The position numbers were made by a program, and so were the translations under genes. Below the pieces are notes generated by a model. That model worked only from the letters and a program-made list of their open reading frames with translations, had not been told where the DNA came from and made no database searches. Below, in pieces: positions 1 to 11,174 of a stretch of 64,000 bases of DNA (position 1 is the stretch's first letter; each line of letters starts with the position of its first letter). Source of the stretch: Phytophthora colocasiae (Eukaryota > Oomycota > Peronosporomycetes > Peronosporales > Peronosporaceae); assembly GCA_018806915.1 (NCBI GenBank), contig JAGKQI010000061.1, positions 682,001 through 746,000 of the forward strand, read 5' to 3'.

Positions 1-1121
1 ACAGTAAAGCATTGGAAATGGTAGCAAAAGCATCTCCTACCCAGAAATGGCCCCTCCGAATTCGCTGGTAGATAGAGAACTCCGAGGTCGAACAGCACGT
101 CAATAGCGAAAATACCGTGAATACTGTGTGTCCAAGCCCACGAATCATGAAGAGAAGCCCATGAATGCCATTCCCACGTACTTAAAGCTGCTGCAGGGTC
201 TGATGGGAGGTTCCAGTGGATAATTTCAATGTTGGATTGAGCCACAGGATCGTCGATATAGCCACCCATACGAAACGCTGTCCGAACATTTTTCGTTGGA
301 TCAATACTCATTGATGGGGGTAAACTCTTGAATAACCAGAAATTATCATTCTCGATACCGAGGAATTCCCCACTTGTAAAGTGAGGTCTGGATTCGTACG
401 GGTAGTTGTAAGCGATCGCGAACTGGTACGTCACATTAGTTTCTTTCATGTCGGTGATAGGAGCGATTGTAACCAACAACGCTGCTCCACTCTGGTACTG
501 TTGATCTACCTGGAAGTCCTGCGCTGAGGCAGAGACTGATAGTAGTGTTACGTGGCTTATGTCATTCTTCTGACGTACTAGGAAGTACATTCGGAGTTGA
601 GTTAACGCCTCGTCGGGAGAATTGATCAAGTCGAAGGAACAATCAATGACGGGGGCGATCAATTCCAGTTCTGAAAGGTATTCAAGATCTTGACTAGTGT
701 GAAATTGAAGAGATTCAAAGAGGAATCGAGTGAAGCCGTTGCCGTTCACCCTCTCGTCGTACCCTTCAACCCCTGTACATTCTGTGAAGGAGAATTCTAC
801 GTCGGACAGCAGGAAGATCGTATCGTTTCTTGTATCAATTGATCCGTTCAAGACCTTGAGCACCAATGGACTCTCATTGATCGTCGAAGTTCCAGCGTAA
901 GTGACAATGAGATTGGATTCATGGACGGTAGTGCCCAACTCTTTTGACTCGAACCCACGTAGAACCGTGACGGACGCTACGAACGCTTTGGCCGAGATAC
1001 CAACGTACCACAAGGCGATGGCAAATACTACCGTGCGATGTAGAAGGCGGAAATACATGGGGTTCCCTCCAGAGAGCTCAATCGCCTCGATACTACCACT
1101 GATCGAGTGTCGGTGCGGCAT
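1..1121 (-). CDS. Oomycete-type multi-pass membrane protein, 5' part, runs off the left edge
   Basis: Reading the minus strand from an ATG at 1121 gives an open frame of about 350 codons that continues to the window edge. No in-frame ATG lies between 1121 and an upstream stop, so this start is favoured. After a short cytosolic N-terminus there is a hydrophobic segment (about residues 28-50, containing VVFAIALWYVGISAKAF), then a long loop of about 250 residues with several N-x-S/T sites, then a second hydrophobic segment starting near HSIHGIFAIDVLF. Near position 70 the natural continuation (YQRIRRGHFWVGDAF) sits one frame away, so there may be a single-base frameshift. The layout resembles large oomycete-specific transmembrane proteins of unknown function, from memory only. 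The gene is divergent from the channel gene, with 83 bp between the two start codons. Confidence 0.6.
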   Translation of the reverse strand, partial: MPHRHSISGSIEAIELSGGNPMYFRLLHRTVVFAIALWYVGISAKAFVASVTVLRGFESKELGTTVHESNLIVTYAGTSTINESPLVLKVLNGSIDTRNDTIFLLSDVEFSFTECTGVEGYDERVNGNGFTRFLFESLQFHTSQDLEYLSELELIAPVIDCSFDLINSPDEALTQLRMYFLVRQKNDISHVTLLSVSASAQDFQVDQQYQSGAALLVTIAPITDMKETNVTYQFAIAYNYPYESRPHFTSGEFLGIENDNFWLFKSLPPSMSIDPTKNVRTAFRMGGYIDDPVAQSNIEIIHWNLPSDPAAALSTWEWHSWASLHDSWAWTHSIHGIFAIDVLFDLGVLYLPANSEGPFLGRRCFCYHFQCFT

Positions 1122-1204
1122 TTTACTCAAATTGTCTTCTGAAAGACTTGAAACCCCCCGTTCTACAACGTCGGTTTAAGTCTCTCTCAATTGGAATTTG
1201 ATCC

Positions 1205-3688
1205 ATGGCGACGAATAAACGGCAACCGGAACGCGGGAAGGAAGCAGGGCAGGATGTTTCTCGTATTGCGAGTATATCGCAGTCTCCGTTCATGGCGCGT
1301 CAGGCCGAACGCGCTCATATGACGGGACTTTCACCAATTGAGGAGATGCGTTTGGCTCAAAATGAACTACGAGCCAAGGCAGCAGCTCGTCTTCCTCCGT
1401 TGGTAGAACCTGCGCGTAGAATGACTCTACACCAGCAGTTCACACAGACAAGTCTCATGAAGTTGGTGACCATGAGGGATATGATCCGGAAGGTGAAAAA
1501 CCGAGCCAAAGTGGCTGCAGTTCGACCTGCAGATGGGAAAATGGGTGAATTCCAGGACCAGAGGCTCGAAAGGGACATGAACGAACTCACTCCAGCTGAA
1601 GCTCTGGACTTTGTGGAGACGGTATCCAAGAATGAGCTCATTATTAACAAGAAGAAGCAGAAGATCGATGAATCGGCAGTTCCCAAGTATATTATCTCTC
1701 CAAATGGCAAGTTCCGTGTACGATGGGATCTCCTCTCGGTTTCGTTCATCTTCTGTACGTAGTATTGTGGTAGAATGTGTGTACTTGTGCTAACGATGAT
1801 TGATTTTTGGTACCAGATAACTCAATTAGCATTCCTGTAAGTATTGCATAAGTAGTTTTTGAACTCTTTTTGAAATTCTACATGTTGTTACAGTTCCAGT
1901 TGTCATTTGGAGCGTCTGTGCCAGGATCGCTAATGGGGTTGGAATATGTACAGAGGGTCATTGATTTCTTCTTCATCTCCGATATTGTACGTAGTTTTGT
2001 CACTTTTGTTTTTCATTCTACCTACTAACACAACTGAAGGTTGTTAATTTCCTGTCAGCCTACGAAGAGCGTGGACAAATTGAAGTAAAACTACAGGCGA
2101 TTGCTAGAAAATACTTCAAGTCGTGGTTCCTCCTGGACTTCGTCTCCGCCTTCCCTCTGTACTACATCCAGGGCTCGTACTTCCGGATCCCTCAACTTGC
2201 GCGATTGTTTCGACTCTTTCGTCTCCTCCGACTCGTTCGGATGCTTACGATCACGCGCATTCTCAACAGGTGAGTAGCTTGTGTGGTTCTACTCGTAGAT
2301 TGTATTTCAATTGTCAAGGTTGTCTACTGTAGACTCGACTACGCTCTCCTTCTACGATCTACAGTCAGCAGCATCTTTAAATTCTGCATGCTCGTGTGTT
2401 TTACATCCCACTGGCTCAGGTACGAGTCCAAGGTAGAACGATTCTACCATCTCATAGCTAACTTTTTGTGCCTGTATAGTTGTTTTTTCTTCCTCATCAG
2501 CTACGACGCAGATGACGGGTGGGTCGCCGCAATGGATCTCCAAGACAAAGACCTATATGACAAATATGTAACATCGTTCTACTGGGCCATCATGACCATG
2601 TACGTCAAAAACTACCTTCTAACCACCCCACAAACTACTTACCCCCTGTAAAACGTAGGACAACGGTAGGTTACGGCGACGTCCACCCTACCACCACCCA
2701 CGAACGGATCTTCGCCATCGTCGCAATGATTTTAGGTGCTTGGATCTTCGCGTACGGCATCACTAATGTCGTAGCGATGGTGACCAATTTGAATGGACCA
2801 GATAGTCGCTTTCAGCTGAAAATGGACGAACTCAACGACTACATGGAGGCTCGGGAGTTGCCGATGCAGCTTCGCTACGAGATCCGTGAATTCTTCTTCA
2901 ACGCACGTATCTCAGCTGAGTCCAAACTCGTTAATGAAGGGAAAATCCTGGCCGAATTGTCTGCTCTTCTTCGCTCCAAGATCGCGTTCGCCATCAACGA
3001 CAGTGTCCTGAACAAGATGCCGTTCTTCGCTGGAGCTGATCACAATTTCCTCATGGAATTGGCTCTTAGTATGCGTATGGTGTGCTTCCCACCACTAGAA
3101 GAAGTCATTCTGGAAGGGGAAATAGGAGAAGAAATGTTCTTCATCTTCCGTGGGGTAGTGGAGATCGTCAAGTCTGGTGTCCAACTGGGACTACTTGGGC
3201 AGAAGCAATACTTTGGAGAAATGGCCATTCTGAACCAGAATTGTCTGCGTACAGCCACTGTCCGCACGCTCTGCTTCTGCGAACTACGTATGCTCACACG
3301 GGAGAAGTTCCTCATCGCTCTCACGCACTACCCAGCCATGAAACAGCGAATCGCTCGGATCGTGGATAAACGTACGAAAACTACCCCAAAGAAGTTGAGT
3401 TCCAAGCCGACGGACACTTCTCTCTCTGCTCTCGAAGAGATGGCAGCTTCGGTGGCTATAGACGACAACACAGTGCAGCATTTAGTCACCCCAACACCAG
3501 AAACTACCCTCAATCGGATCTCCCAGCTTAACACGGGCTTCTCGGGGTCTTTCCGGTCCCAAACGGCCGAAAGTGAACTGGAAAAGATCCAAACAAAGAT
3601 CAGTGGAATGATTCAGCAGCAAGACCGACTTGGTAGGCTCGTGCAGGACCTCGAGAAGCAGTTGAGTGAGGTCAACCACGTACTGTAA
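1205..3688 (+). CDS. Cyclic-nucleotide-binding voltage-gated K+ channel (HCN/EAG-like), seven exons
   Basis: Six-transmembrane channel of about 709 residues with a C-terminal cyclic-nucleotide-binding domain, expected in the plasma membrane or an endomembrane. Exons by eye: 1205-1754, 1817-1836, 1894-1986, 2040-2269, 2333-2419, 2480-2599 and 2659-3688. Donors are mostly GTACGT or GTRAGT, and the phases join without a stop. S4 shows the repeated arginine pattern RLFRLFRLLRLVRM. The pore has TTVGYGD, the canonical K+ selectivity filter. The binding domain (about residues 500-595) carries GEIGEEMFFIFRG, then YFGEMAIL and RTATVRT, matching the phosphate-binding cassette. The tail ends in a probable coiled coil (KIQTKISGMIQQQDRL). 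Exon 2 is a 20-nt microexon. HCN versus EAG/KAT assignment is not resolved here. Confidence 0.9.
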
Positions 3689-3837
3689 ACTGGTAGAATC
3701 TGCCAAACAGGAGGTAGAACGCACGAGAGGGAACTGAAGCCTGGATAAAAATCTCCTTGTGACTTGGTGTTCTCTAGAGCAAAAACTGCCACCAGCACGG
3801 CAGAGTAGTTCCGTTCTACATCTATGGAGGTGTCGTT

Positions 3838-4358
3838 CTACATGAGGTTGTCTGCTTCGTCCGGAATTCGCACCGTCATACCCTCCATCTCCTTGGTCAC
3901 TTGAATCTGACAGCCCAACCGGGACCTAAACAGCAGCTTAAATATTAGTTGTCGTTCTACTTTAGGTAGTATTCTACGTACGTGTCCGTGAGTCCCCAAG
4001 CCAAGTCCAGCATATCCTCCTCCTCTTCACTGACCTCCGGTAGATCGTCGAAGATGCGCTTCTCGAACACCAAGTGGCAGGTAGAACAGGCCAATTCTCC
4101 GCCGCAAGCGCCCTCCAATTCTACGTCGTTCTCGTGGGCCACGTCCAGCAACGTCTGGCCCTCGTCAGCCTTCACGGTAGTGCTCTCCCCTTCGCCATCC
4201 ACGAACGTGAACGTCACCTGGGAGAACGAGCGACGGGGAACCGACCAACGAGCAGCCACGTGTGTTCTACCTGCAGACAAAATAGGTAGTGCTGGCCTGC
4301 GAGTGGATGTAGTAGCGGCGCGGCGGAGTAGTCTGGACGCGAACATGGTGCTTGACAT
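3838..4358 (-). CDS. Mitochondrial [2Fe-2S] adrenodoxin-type ferredoxin
   Basis: Electron carrier of the adrenodoxin/Yah1 family, expected in the mitochondrial matrix for Fe-S cluster and haem A synthesis. Two exons: 4358-3982 and 3925-3838, joined at GTACGT/TTTAG in phase, giving about 154 residues. The N-terminus is Arg/Ser-rich and lacks acids (MFASRLLRRAATTSTRRP), a mitochondrial presequence. Cluster cysteines are in CGGELACSTC plus the later Cys of the LGCQI block encoded by exon 2; the protein ends with RIPDEADNLM. The open frame extends upstream to 4541, but the ATG at 4358 is preferred because the presequence begins there and the upstream part has no family character. Read through without splicing, the frame would stop early and lose the fourth cysteine. 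Confidence 0.88.
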
Positions 4359-4772
4359 TTGCGGCTCTGGTTTAACGGTAGAACCTGTAGAGTAGAGTAT
4401 TCCAGATTGATTGTACCATTTTGGCCGGGTTATGCACAGTCTAAACGGACCCTTAATAAGGACAATATCGGATTTCCTACTGGTATACCGGTCTACCGGT
4501 ACGTCAAGGTCTCGTGACAGGACTCTACTGTACATGTACATGTACTGTTGATATTGCGTACCGGACCAAAGGCTCCGGGTTTGTAGTTCGAATCTGTATG
4601 AAATTTGTCAGGTAGGACGCTTGAAAGTGGTTTTGGCCACGGCACAGACGTATCAAGGATGGTACGTAGCGTAATGATTGTGTGTACATAGTGAAATAAG
4701 TGTTTGAATGAGTGGGTTACTGGTATGTGCGATCATTCAAATGCAATAGTTGCTTCATGGTGGCGTAATTAC

Positions 4773-5535
4773 GTTGATGAGGTGAAGCTTGGTGTCGAGC
4801 TGACAGCAGTCGCGGTAGACGCGCAACTTGGTGGGTGCGAACGAGATGATCGTTCCTGGTTGCGGGAGCATTGGATTGTCAGCGTTGATGTCGTAGAGCG
4901 ACACCGTAAGCAGGTACTGGTTGGCTTCGAACGGGTCATCCTGTTGTGCCTCTTGAAAGATCTAGAGAGCGTGCAAAACGTTATGGTGAGTGCATGTACA
5001 TGAGCTGAAGGGAAGGGCTGTAGTGAGCCGCTAGCAACGCAAAATTACCGCTACTTGTTCGTCCAGCGTCTCGGACGCTCGCTGTTCGCCAAGGTAGATG
5101 CGGAGGTAACGCGTTGTATTATTCACTTGATCGTTGCGCATCCATAAGACTCGTCGCTTGAACTCGCACAGAGGCTCGGGTGTTGAGGTCATCCATGTCA
5201 TTGTTCGTGATGAAGTCGCGTAAATCTAGGTGAGATCATATATGTTAGAACATAAAACAAATTAGAAACAAGGAGGTACCTTCAATGGTGTCAACGAAAC
5301 GGCGTTTGTGTTGCTCCATCGATTTTTTGAGTTTCTTAACTGGCGAGACGTACTCGGTAGGCAGTGACTTCGTAGCAGTGCGCTCATGTTTGGGCGCTGG
5401 ACGCGGTGGAGACAATAAGGGAGAAGATGACTTGCCCAGGAGCGAGACGTTTGCCGGTGTAGGCATGTACGTTGAGGAGGATGGCGGTGTCGGCTCATCA
5501 ACTTGCTGTAGCTTTGCGTGTTTCTTGGGAGGCAT
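4773..5535 (-). pseudogene. Unrecognised spliced gene, apparently frameshifted
   Basis: Not recognised. Exon 1 (5535-5280) encodes MPPKKHAKLQQVDEP and a Pro/Ser-rich basic N-terminus. Exon 2 (about 5225-5049) and exon 3 (4961-4773) look strongly coding, for example CEFKRRVLWMRNDQV, TTRYLRIYLGEQRAS, and in exon 3 NQYLLTVSLYDINADNP and PTKLRVYRDCCQLD. Introns are bounded by GTACCT/CCTAG and GTAATT/CTCTAG. Exons 2 and 3 join in phase. Exon 1 to exon 2 joins in a frame that reads DLRDFITNNDM and then stops, while the conserved-looking frame is offset. This implies a frameshift in exon 2 or a wrong splice choice. A possible fourth exon (IRTTNPEPLVR) lies near 4590-4563. Function unknown. Confidence 0.4.
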
Positions 5536-5827
5536 GGATAGCAGGATAATGCTGGCGTTATGAGAAGCGGAGTGTTGGACTGCCGAGCAAATTGGAAAAT
5601 GTGCTGTTAAGTTTGTTGGTCATGAATACCGCCGTTAGTTGGGCGAGGAGAAGTTCGCTCTCGTTCTTCGTTCTGAGAAGTAGTGTTCAAGCGCCATTTC
5701 CCTGAGACCTCGTCGCGCTAGTGATATGGTTAAAACTATGTATGAATCGCCCTGTTGCTTCAAGAAAGACGAGACGTGGGGTAATGCGGGACAGGGTGCG
5801 GTGCGTGCTGCATGAGCTGATCTTTCA

Positions 5828-6434
5828 ATGATGAATTGGTGCTGGCCAATATCCATGGTCGATCCGACTGGTGGTGTGCATGCGTCGTCTATGATGGCTA
5901 GTTCGGTTGAGGAAGCGTTTGAGGCGGTTCGGATAGTGGAAGCGAATGTGGCAGTCGGCGGCAAGTGGCTTGAAGCGCAACAGGTAAGCGAAAATGTACG
6001 TCGTTGCCGTACCGTTCCCACTCCAGTTGCTGATTTTTTTAGTTGGTTTGCGTGTGTTAATGTACTGAATAAACCTCCAAGGGCGAAATCCAGATCTGTG
6101 GTTGTACAATTGATGACCAGACCAGGCAGGGTTGTGGGGAAGACTGCATTAATCGTGCCGTACGTGGTCGTAGACAGTAGATACATGGCATGTGAGGGTG
6201 CTAAGGACATGGTTGTGGTAGATGCGCTACGAATGCGCAGTCGAGAGCTGTCCGTGCGGAATATTGTGCACAAACCGGCAGCTGCAAATGGGGTCTTTCG
6301 TCGCGACCGCAGTGGTAGACTGTGGTCGAAAGGGGGTTGGGCTGCTGGCGATGGAGATCATACACGCTGGCCAGTACGTAGGCGAGTACGTAGGAGAGGT
6401 GCTAAACAACCATGACGCCATGATACGCTATGAG
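5828..6434 (+). pseudogene. Truncated AWS-SET histone lysine methyltransferase pseudogene
   Basis: Pieces of a SET2/NSD/ASH1-type histone methyltransferase lie in order on the plus strand, in different frames. A leading exon reads EEAFEAVRIVEANVAV. A piece after a TTTTTTTAG acceptor reads NVLNKPPRAK. An AWS piece from about 6091 reads ICGCTIDDQTRQGCGEDC. After a GTACGT...TAG intron comes a piece from 6222 with YECAVESCPCG and the start of SET (GRKGVGLLAMEI, GQYVGEYVGEVL), ending at AMIRYE before a GT. The frame changes between NKPPRAK and ICGC. The catalytic half of SET, with its NHSC motif and post-SET cysteines, is not found downstream. Family assignment is from motif memory. The copy appears non-functional. 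Confidence 0.6.
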
Positions 6435-7244
6435 GTAGGGTGGTTGCCAGAATGTGCACCACTATCACCACATAACCTCCCTTGGCTAAAGTCAATCCAG
6501 TTTGTGTCCGCCGTCGCAGCTGTGAGCAGTGTATAACGGAGTAGTTAATATCAACTTCAAATGAGAATGTTTACTGCCATCATGAGTCGTAATACGGACC
6601 TGAATGCGCCTTTGTACCAGGTGATTAGGTTCCCCGATCTCAAGCGAGAATATCCGACGTCATTTCGTCTCTCAGTGAGTTCACGGATGAAAGCCCCCTT
6701 TCCGAGATCCAGTTAAAGCAACACGGCGCTGATATCAAAGTTAACGGAGAATAAAGCCACACTAGTACTCAATGAGCTGCTCATGTCGTCATCACCATCG
6801 AATCAGGCTCCGCTATCGAGAACATTGTATTCGTCCTAGTCCAGTATTTAGTTGTAATGAATGACCCTCATCTCCAAAGGACGCGAAAGCGTAGACGGCA
6901 CGTCATGACCAGCGCTCTCTTCTCATTTGATCAGCCTTTGGATGCGTCTTGAAAGTCAAGCTTCACCCAATCCACGTTTGCGTCGTACTTCTCCTTCTCA
7001 TTTATACCATTCAGCATCTCTCCAAGAACGACTCAAACCACTCGCCGTGGCGTCATTGCTACCGCAGTATCAAGTAAAGCGTCGACATGTCGTCGTTTCT
7101 CAACGACCAAGGGCGTGGTAATCGACAATGAACCACAACTTTGAGAGATTGATGACGGATGCAGTGACCTTGCTCTCGTTCCGTTGTGCTTTGTAAGGCC
7201 TACTGCTGCTGCCACGTCGAGTAAATTCACCCATGTCCAGAGTT
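6435..7244. other. Gene-free stretch, decayed
   Basis: No open frame with coding character was seen on either strand. Short frames here lack recognisable motifs and are interrupted. The stretch lies between the truncated SET gene and weak coding relics. Confidence 0.4.
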
Positions 7245-7790
7245 CTACAGGCAAACCTGCTCGAAATTAACACGCGCCATGAACGACAGCAATCGTAAGC
7301 AGAAATTCGGTTGGTAAGCCTCGACGGCTCGCCCATGACGATCACACTGACCTGTCCAGCGAGGTCCACACCTCAGGTACTCCATTCGTTTCATCAGCTC
7401 CACCATCCTGCCCAGCATGTCCAGCACATTGTCCACCTAGTCGAACTTCTTTTCTACTAGAACCGCCGTAGGAACGCGCTATATGTGAGCATGTTGCGGA
7501 ACGTCGACGCCTCTCAGCTCACGTCCATCTGCTGGTAGTAGCTCGTGAAGCGACGGATGACTAGATCGTTCACTTCGTAGCTTTTGTCTTCATGACTTGT
7601 GGCCGGCGACTACGCCCATGGACATCACCTTGCCGGCACCCTTCCGGCAGCGATGAAAACGCTCTGCGAGTGGCAAAGGTGTGGACCACACTTAAGTTAC
7701 TGCCCACAACGTTGAAGGTGCTCAGAAGTTGCACTATGTTGCAATAACGATGTCGCACGAAGGTTGAGTGATGACAGACGCGGCCCCTGT
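7245..7790 (-). pseudogene. Possible decayed coding relic, family unknown
   Basis: On the minus strand, short blocks read like protein but are separated by stops and frame changes: SVVHTFATRRAFSSLP (about 7700-7650), then KSYEVNDLVIRRFTSYYQQMD (about 7590-7520, last residues overlapping a stop), then DNVLDMLGRMVELMKRMEYLR (about 7436-7374). The order on one strand suggests one old gene that has decayed. No family is recognised and chance cannot be excluded. Confidence 0.2.
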
Positions 7791-8620
7791 GCACCCCCCT
7801 ATGATAGTTCTCATATAATTCGAACTACAAATATAATTACCGTTCGGTCGCTCGTTCCACCCTCGGCGTCTGCCTGATGCGGGGGTGTTTGCCTTCGCGC
7901 TGTCGTTGCGGTCCGCGATCAGCGAGATATCATGTGCTGAATTGCCCATTCTGAAGTGGTGGTCGGCCTGTTCTTCGTTGCTGTGAGTACAATATGCTCC
8001 GATCCCTTCGAATTATTTCAAGAGGAAGCAAAGATTGAGTCCTTGCTTGGAGCGTTGGGCGAGTACTAGTATGCACGAATGAGCTCCTTAGGTATTGGCC
8101 GCAGTATCTCAAAGAGTCAGTCGGCAAGAGACGTGAGAGCGGACACACTCAACAAACCTGCTGCCATCCAGCAACAAGCTTCGGCTCCCTTCACTGCGTG
8201 AACTTTGTCAACTCGGTGCAACATCTGATGAAAACTTTGAGATCTTTTCAAAGTTGAACACCTCACCAGCCCTAAAAATATAGCACGTTGCTGCTGATGA
8301 AATGCGTTGACGTGTAGAGAACTAAAGCGGTTGAGCCTTTTGCATAGAGCTCATGCAATCCTTGACGATCGTTTACACTAGTTCTGCGTTTCTAACACTG
8401 GAAGAGGTTAAAATATTCGACAGTGCAGACGACACCACCACAGCACGCGCTTCTCGATGGGGGACGGTGGGACCGGCTCCACTCTTGACACACAAAGCCT
8501 TGCAGTGCTCCGTAACCCACTAGCAGATTTCCTCTCCACGCCGTGCTGTAGTTCTCCAGAACTTCATCGGCGTACTACCCTATACTATCAACAGTGTTGT
8601 AGATCGACTCCAGTGCCGAA
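7791..8620. other. Upstream region of the KRE6-like gene, no gene seen
   Basis: About 830 bp with no convincing coding frame. It contains the promoter and 5' UTR of the GH16 gene that starts at 8621. No clear TATA box or repeat was recognised. Confidence 0.4.
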
Positions 8621-11043
8621 ATGTCGACGTCGTGGCAGCGTAGCTCCCTATTGATCGGCACAGCAGCTTTTGCAGTAGTCGACGCGAGTGGAAGCGCCAG
8701 CTCCAGCTCCAGTGGATCGGGCAGCAGTACCGTGACGGACCGAAGTCTCGTGAAACTCGAGACCCGTTCCGGAATCCGACCGTGGGTAGATCCAGATACA
8801 CCGGACGATGTTCGGACGTACGTGACGTCGCGCGGAGATACGTGGGAACTCATTATGAGCGACGAATTCGGAGACGTGACTCGGAATTTTTCAGCGGGAG
8901 CAGATCACCTCTGGACGTCACTCAACATGCCGGACGGTACCAATGACGCCTTGCAACGTTACTCTCATGACATGACGTCGGTCGAATGCGACGACGATGA
9001 AGAAGGACTGTGCTACATGCAGATCAAGTCTATTGATGAGGTCAGCAACGTCACAGTCTGGAACAATTATCTGTGTCCTCCAGGATACCAAAACTCCACC
9101 TTTGTACGTGCTTTGGTTGCTTCTGCGGAACCTCTTGTTGCCATTCACTAACGTTTTGGTATGATTTCCAGTACTACCGGTCGGGGATGTTACAGACTTG
9201 GAATAAATTCTGCTTTCAAGGTGGCATGCTTGAAGTTCGGGCTAAGCTACCTGCAATTTTGAGTGAAGACAGTAACAATACGGACGTTGGCAAGGGCAAC
9301 AGCGCGCGTGCCGAGACCACCAAGTACTACCCGACGTGGCCTGGCATCTGGCTCATGGGGAACTTAGGGCGAGCGCTGTTCTCGTCGTCGACGGCCCGCA
9401 TGTGGCCATTCTCGTACAACGAGTGCAACGAGAGCGTCTTCAACTCCAGCAACCAGCGGATCAGTGCGTGCGACTCAGATCCAGGACACGGCTTGAACCC
9501 GAACCAAGGGCGTGGTGCGGTCGAAATCGATCTTCTGGAAGGTGGTGGCGTGGCCATTTCGTCGTCAATTCAGATCGCACCGGGAATGCCTCAAGACTAC
9601 CGTCGTGTAGCTATTAACGAGACTTTGGGGGATTACAGCTACTGCATGTACAGCCAGCAGTGCGCGACTATCGGTGCCAACTTACCCGGTGTTCCAACTG
9701 CGTACTACGAGGAGCTAGGGCACCAGAGCTGGTACCAGGGTTTGCGCTACGGCTCCAATAACTATTGCGCCGTGGATGGAAACGATACGCAGTCGTATTC
9801 TCTCGTCGTGGCAGGGATGGAGAATATCACGGAGAATTCGTGCGACCTGCTGTATTGCCCTGCGTCCAACGATGTCCATGGAGACATGGGCTACATCGAT
9901 GACGACAAGGCCTTGGGTCACTGGAACATCAACTCCAACGGCACGTGCTTTCCTGAGATGAACGGCTACCAAGGTGTGTTCCTGTGTGACCCTGACAATC
10001 AGGACAGTCGGTGCTCAGCTCCTCGAAATGACTCAACGGCCAAGACCAACACAATGAAAGCGTACAACTACCAGATGGACGCTTTGTCTGCTAACTGGGG
10101 CATTCACATGGGCGCGTACTATGACTACGTTGCGTACCAGCTCGAATGGGTCTCGGGAGACAACGGCTACCTCCGTTGGATGGTTGGTGGCCACCCTATC
10201 TTCGAGATTCCAGCCGAGTCTGTGGTTAAAACACCCCAGGGAGGAAGCAAGCCCAACCCACGTCTCACATTTCCAGAGGAGCCATCGTACATTATTCTCA
10301 ACGTCGCGCTGTCGGCTGCATGGGGCACGTACCCACCCAACCCAGGCAAACCCTGTCGTGGTAATGGCAAGGACCCGGAAGCCAATTTCATCTGCGACTC
10401 GTTCCCGTTGTACATGAAGATCGACTATGTGCGGTTGTATCAAGATACAACGGAGAGCTCCACCATGGCGCACGAGTGCGACCCCGCTTCACATCCAACT
10501 CGTCAGTGGATTCTTGACCATGAAAGCGACTACGTGGATGCAGACAACAAACTAGTCGAGGTACATGGTGGAGCCCCGTGCCGGGACTACACAGACTGCA
10601 CCATTCCCTTCAGCGTGCAGTACACTTTCCACACGGGTTTCTGCAATGCTGACACGAAGCGCTGTGAATGCATTAACGAATTCTGGGGAGGACCGCGTTG
10701 CACGTTCCAGTTGGGGGCTACAACGGCCAACGGTAAAGATGCCTCGGAGGTCACATTTGGTCCTCCGCTCTACGCAGCTTTCATCGTGTTGGGCATCGTG
10801 GTGTTCCTCACATTCGTAGTCTTCGTCGTGATGACCATCCGTCACCGTCGAAAAATGATGAAGGAAGCTTCAAAGGAGAAAGAGTTTGCACGCATGACGT
10901 ACGTTGTGAGCGACATGAAGAGCGCCAAGGTCATCTCCTCCAGAAACAGCGCAATGGCAATTGTTACTCCAAACGACAACGATGACGGCGAGCCGGATAC
11001 TAGAAGCTCGCTGGTCAGCGGACCATACCATCGGTTCCGTTAA
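8621..11043 (+). CDS. KRE6/SKN1-like beta-glucan synthesis-associated protein (GH16)
   Basis: Predicted membrane-anchored GH16-fold protein acting in beta-1,6-glucan or other cell wall glucan assembly. Two exons, 8621-9103 and 9172-11043, joined at GTACGT/TTTCCAG in phase, encode about 784 residues. The N-terminus (MSTSWQRSSLLIGTAAFAVV) looks like a signal peptide, followed by a Ser/Gly-rich linker. The GH16 domain holds the acid motif EIDLLE near residues 278-283 (the ExDxxE type), with WPGIWLMGNLGRALF just upstream and YIILNVALSAAWG later. A cysteine-rich EGF-like stretch (CNADTKRCECINEFWG) precedes one C-terminal transmembrane helix (about residues 690-720) and a short basic cytosolic tail. 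In fungi the anchor is N-terminal (type II); here signal peptide plus C-terminal anchor gives type I, as inferred. Confidence 0.9.
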
Positions 11044-11174
11044 AGAAATATAAGTTGGTTAGCACACGGTTTCTCTTCACAACTTTTATGATTTGATTTT
11101 CCATAGCATCATACCGCCCAAGCTGATAGGAGTCTTGTGTTTCTGCAACACTACCGGTATCGCCCGCCCTGCAC

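Noticed and set aside
4560..4610. tRNA-like TTCGAATC in a GGACCAAAGGCTCCGGG context
   Set aside because: No matching acceptor, D or anticodon stems; on the minus strand the same bases fit a possible exon (IRTTNPEPLVR).
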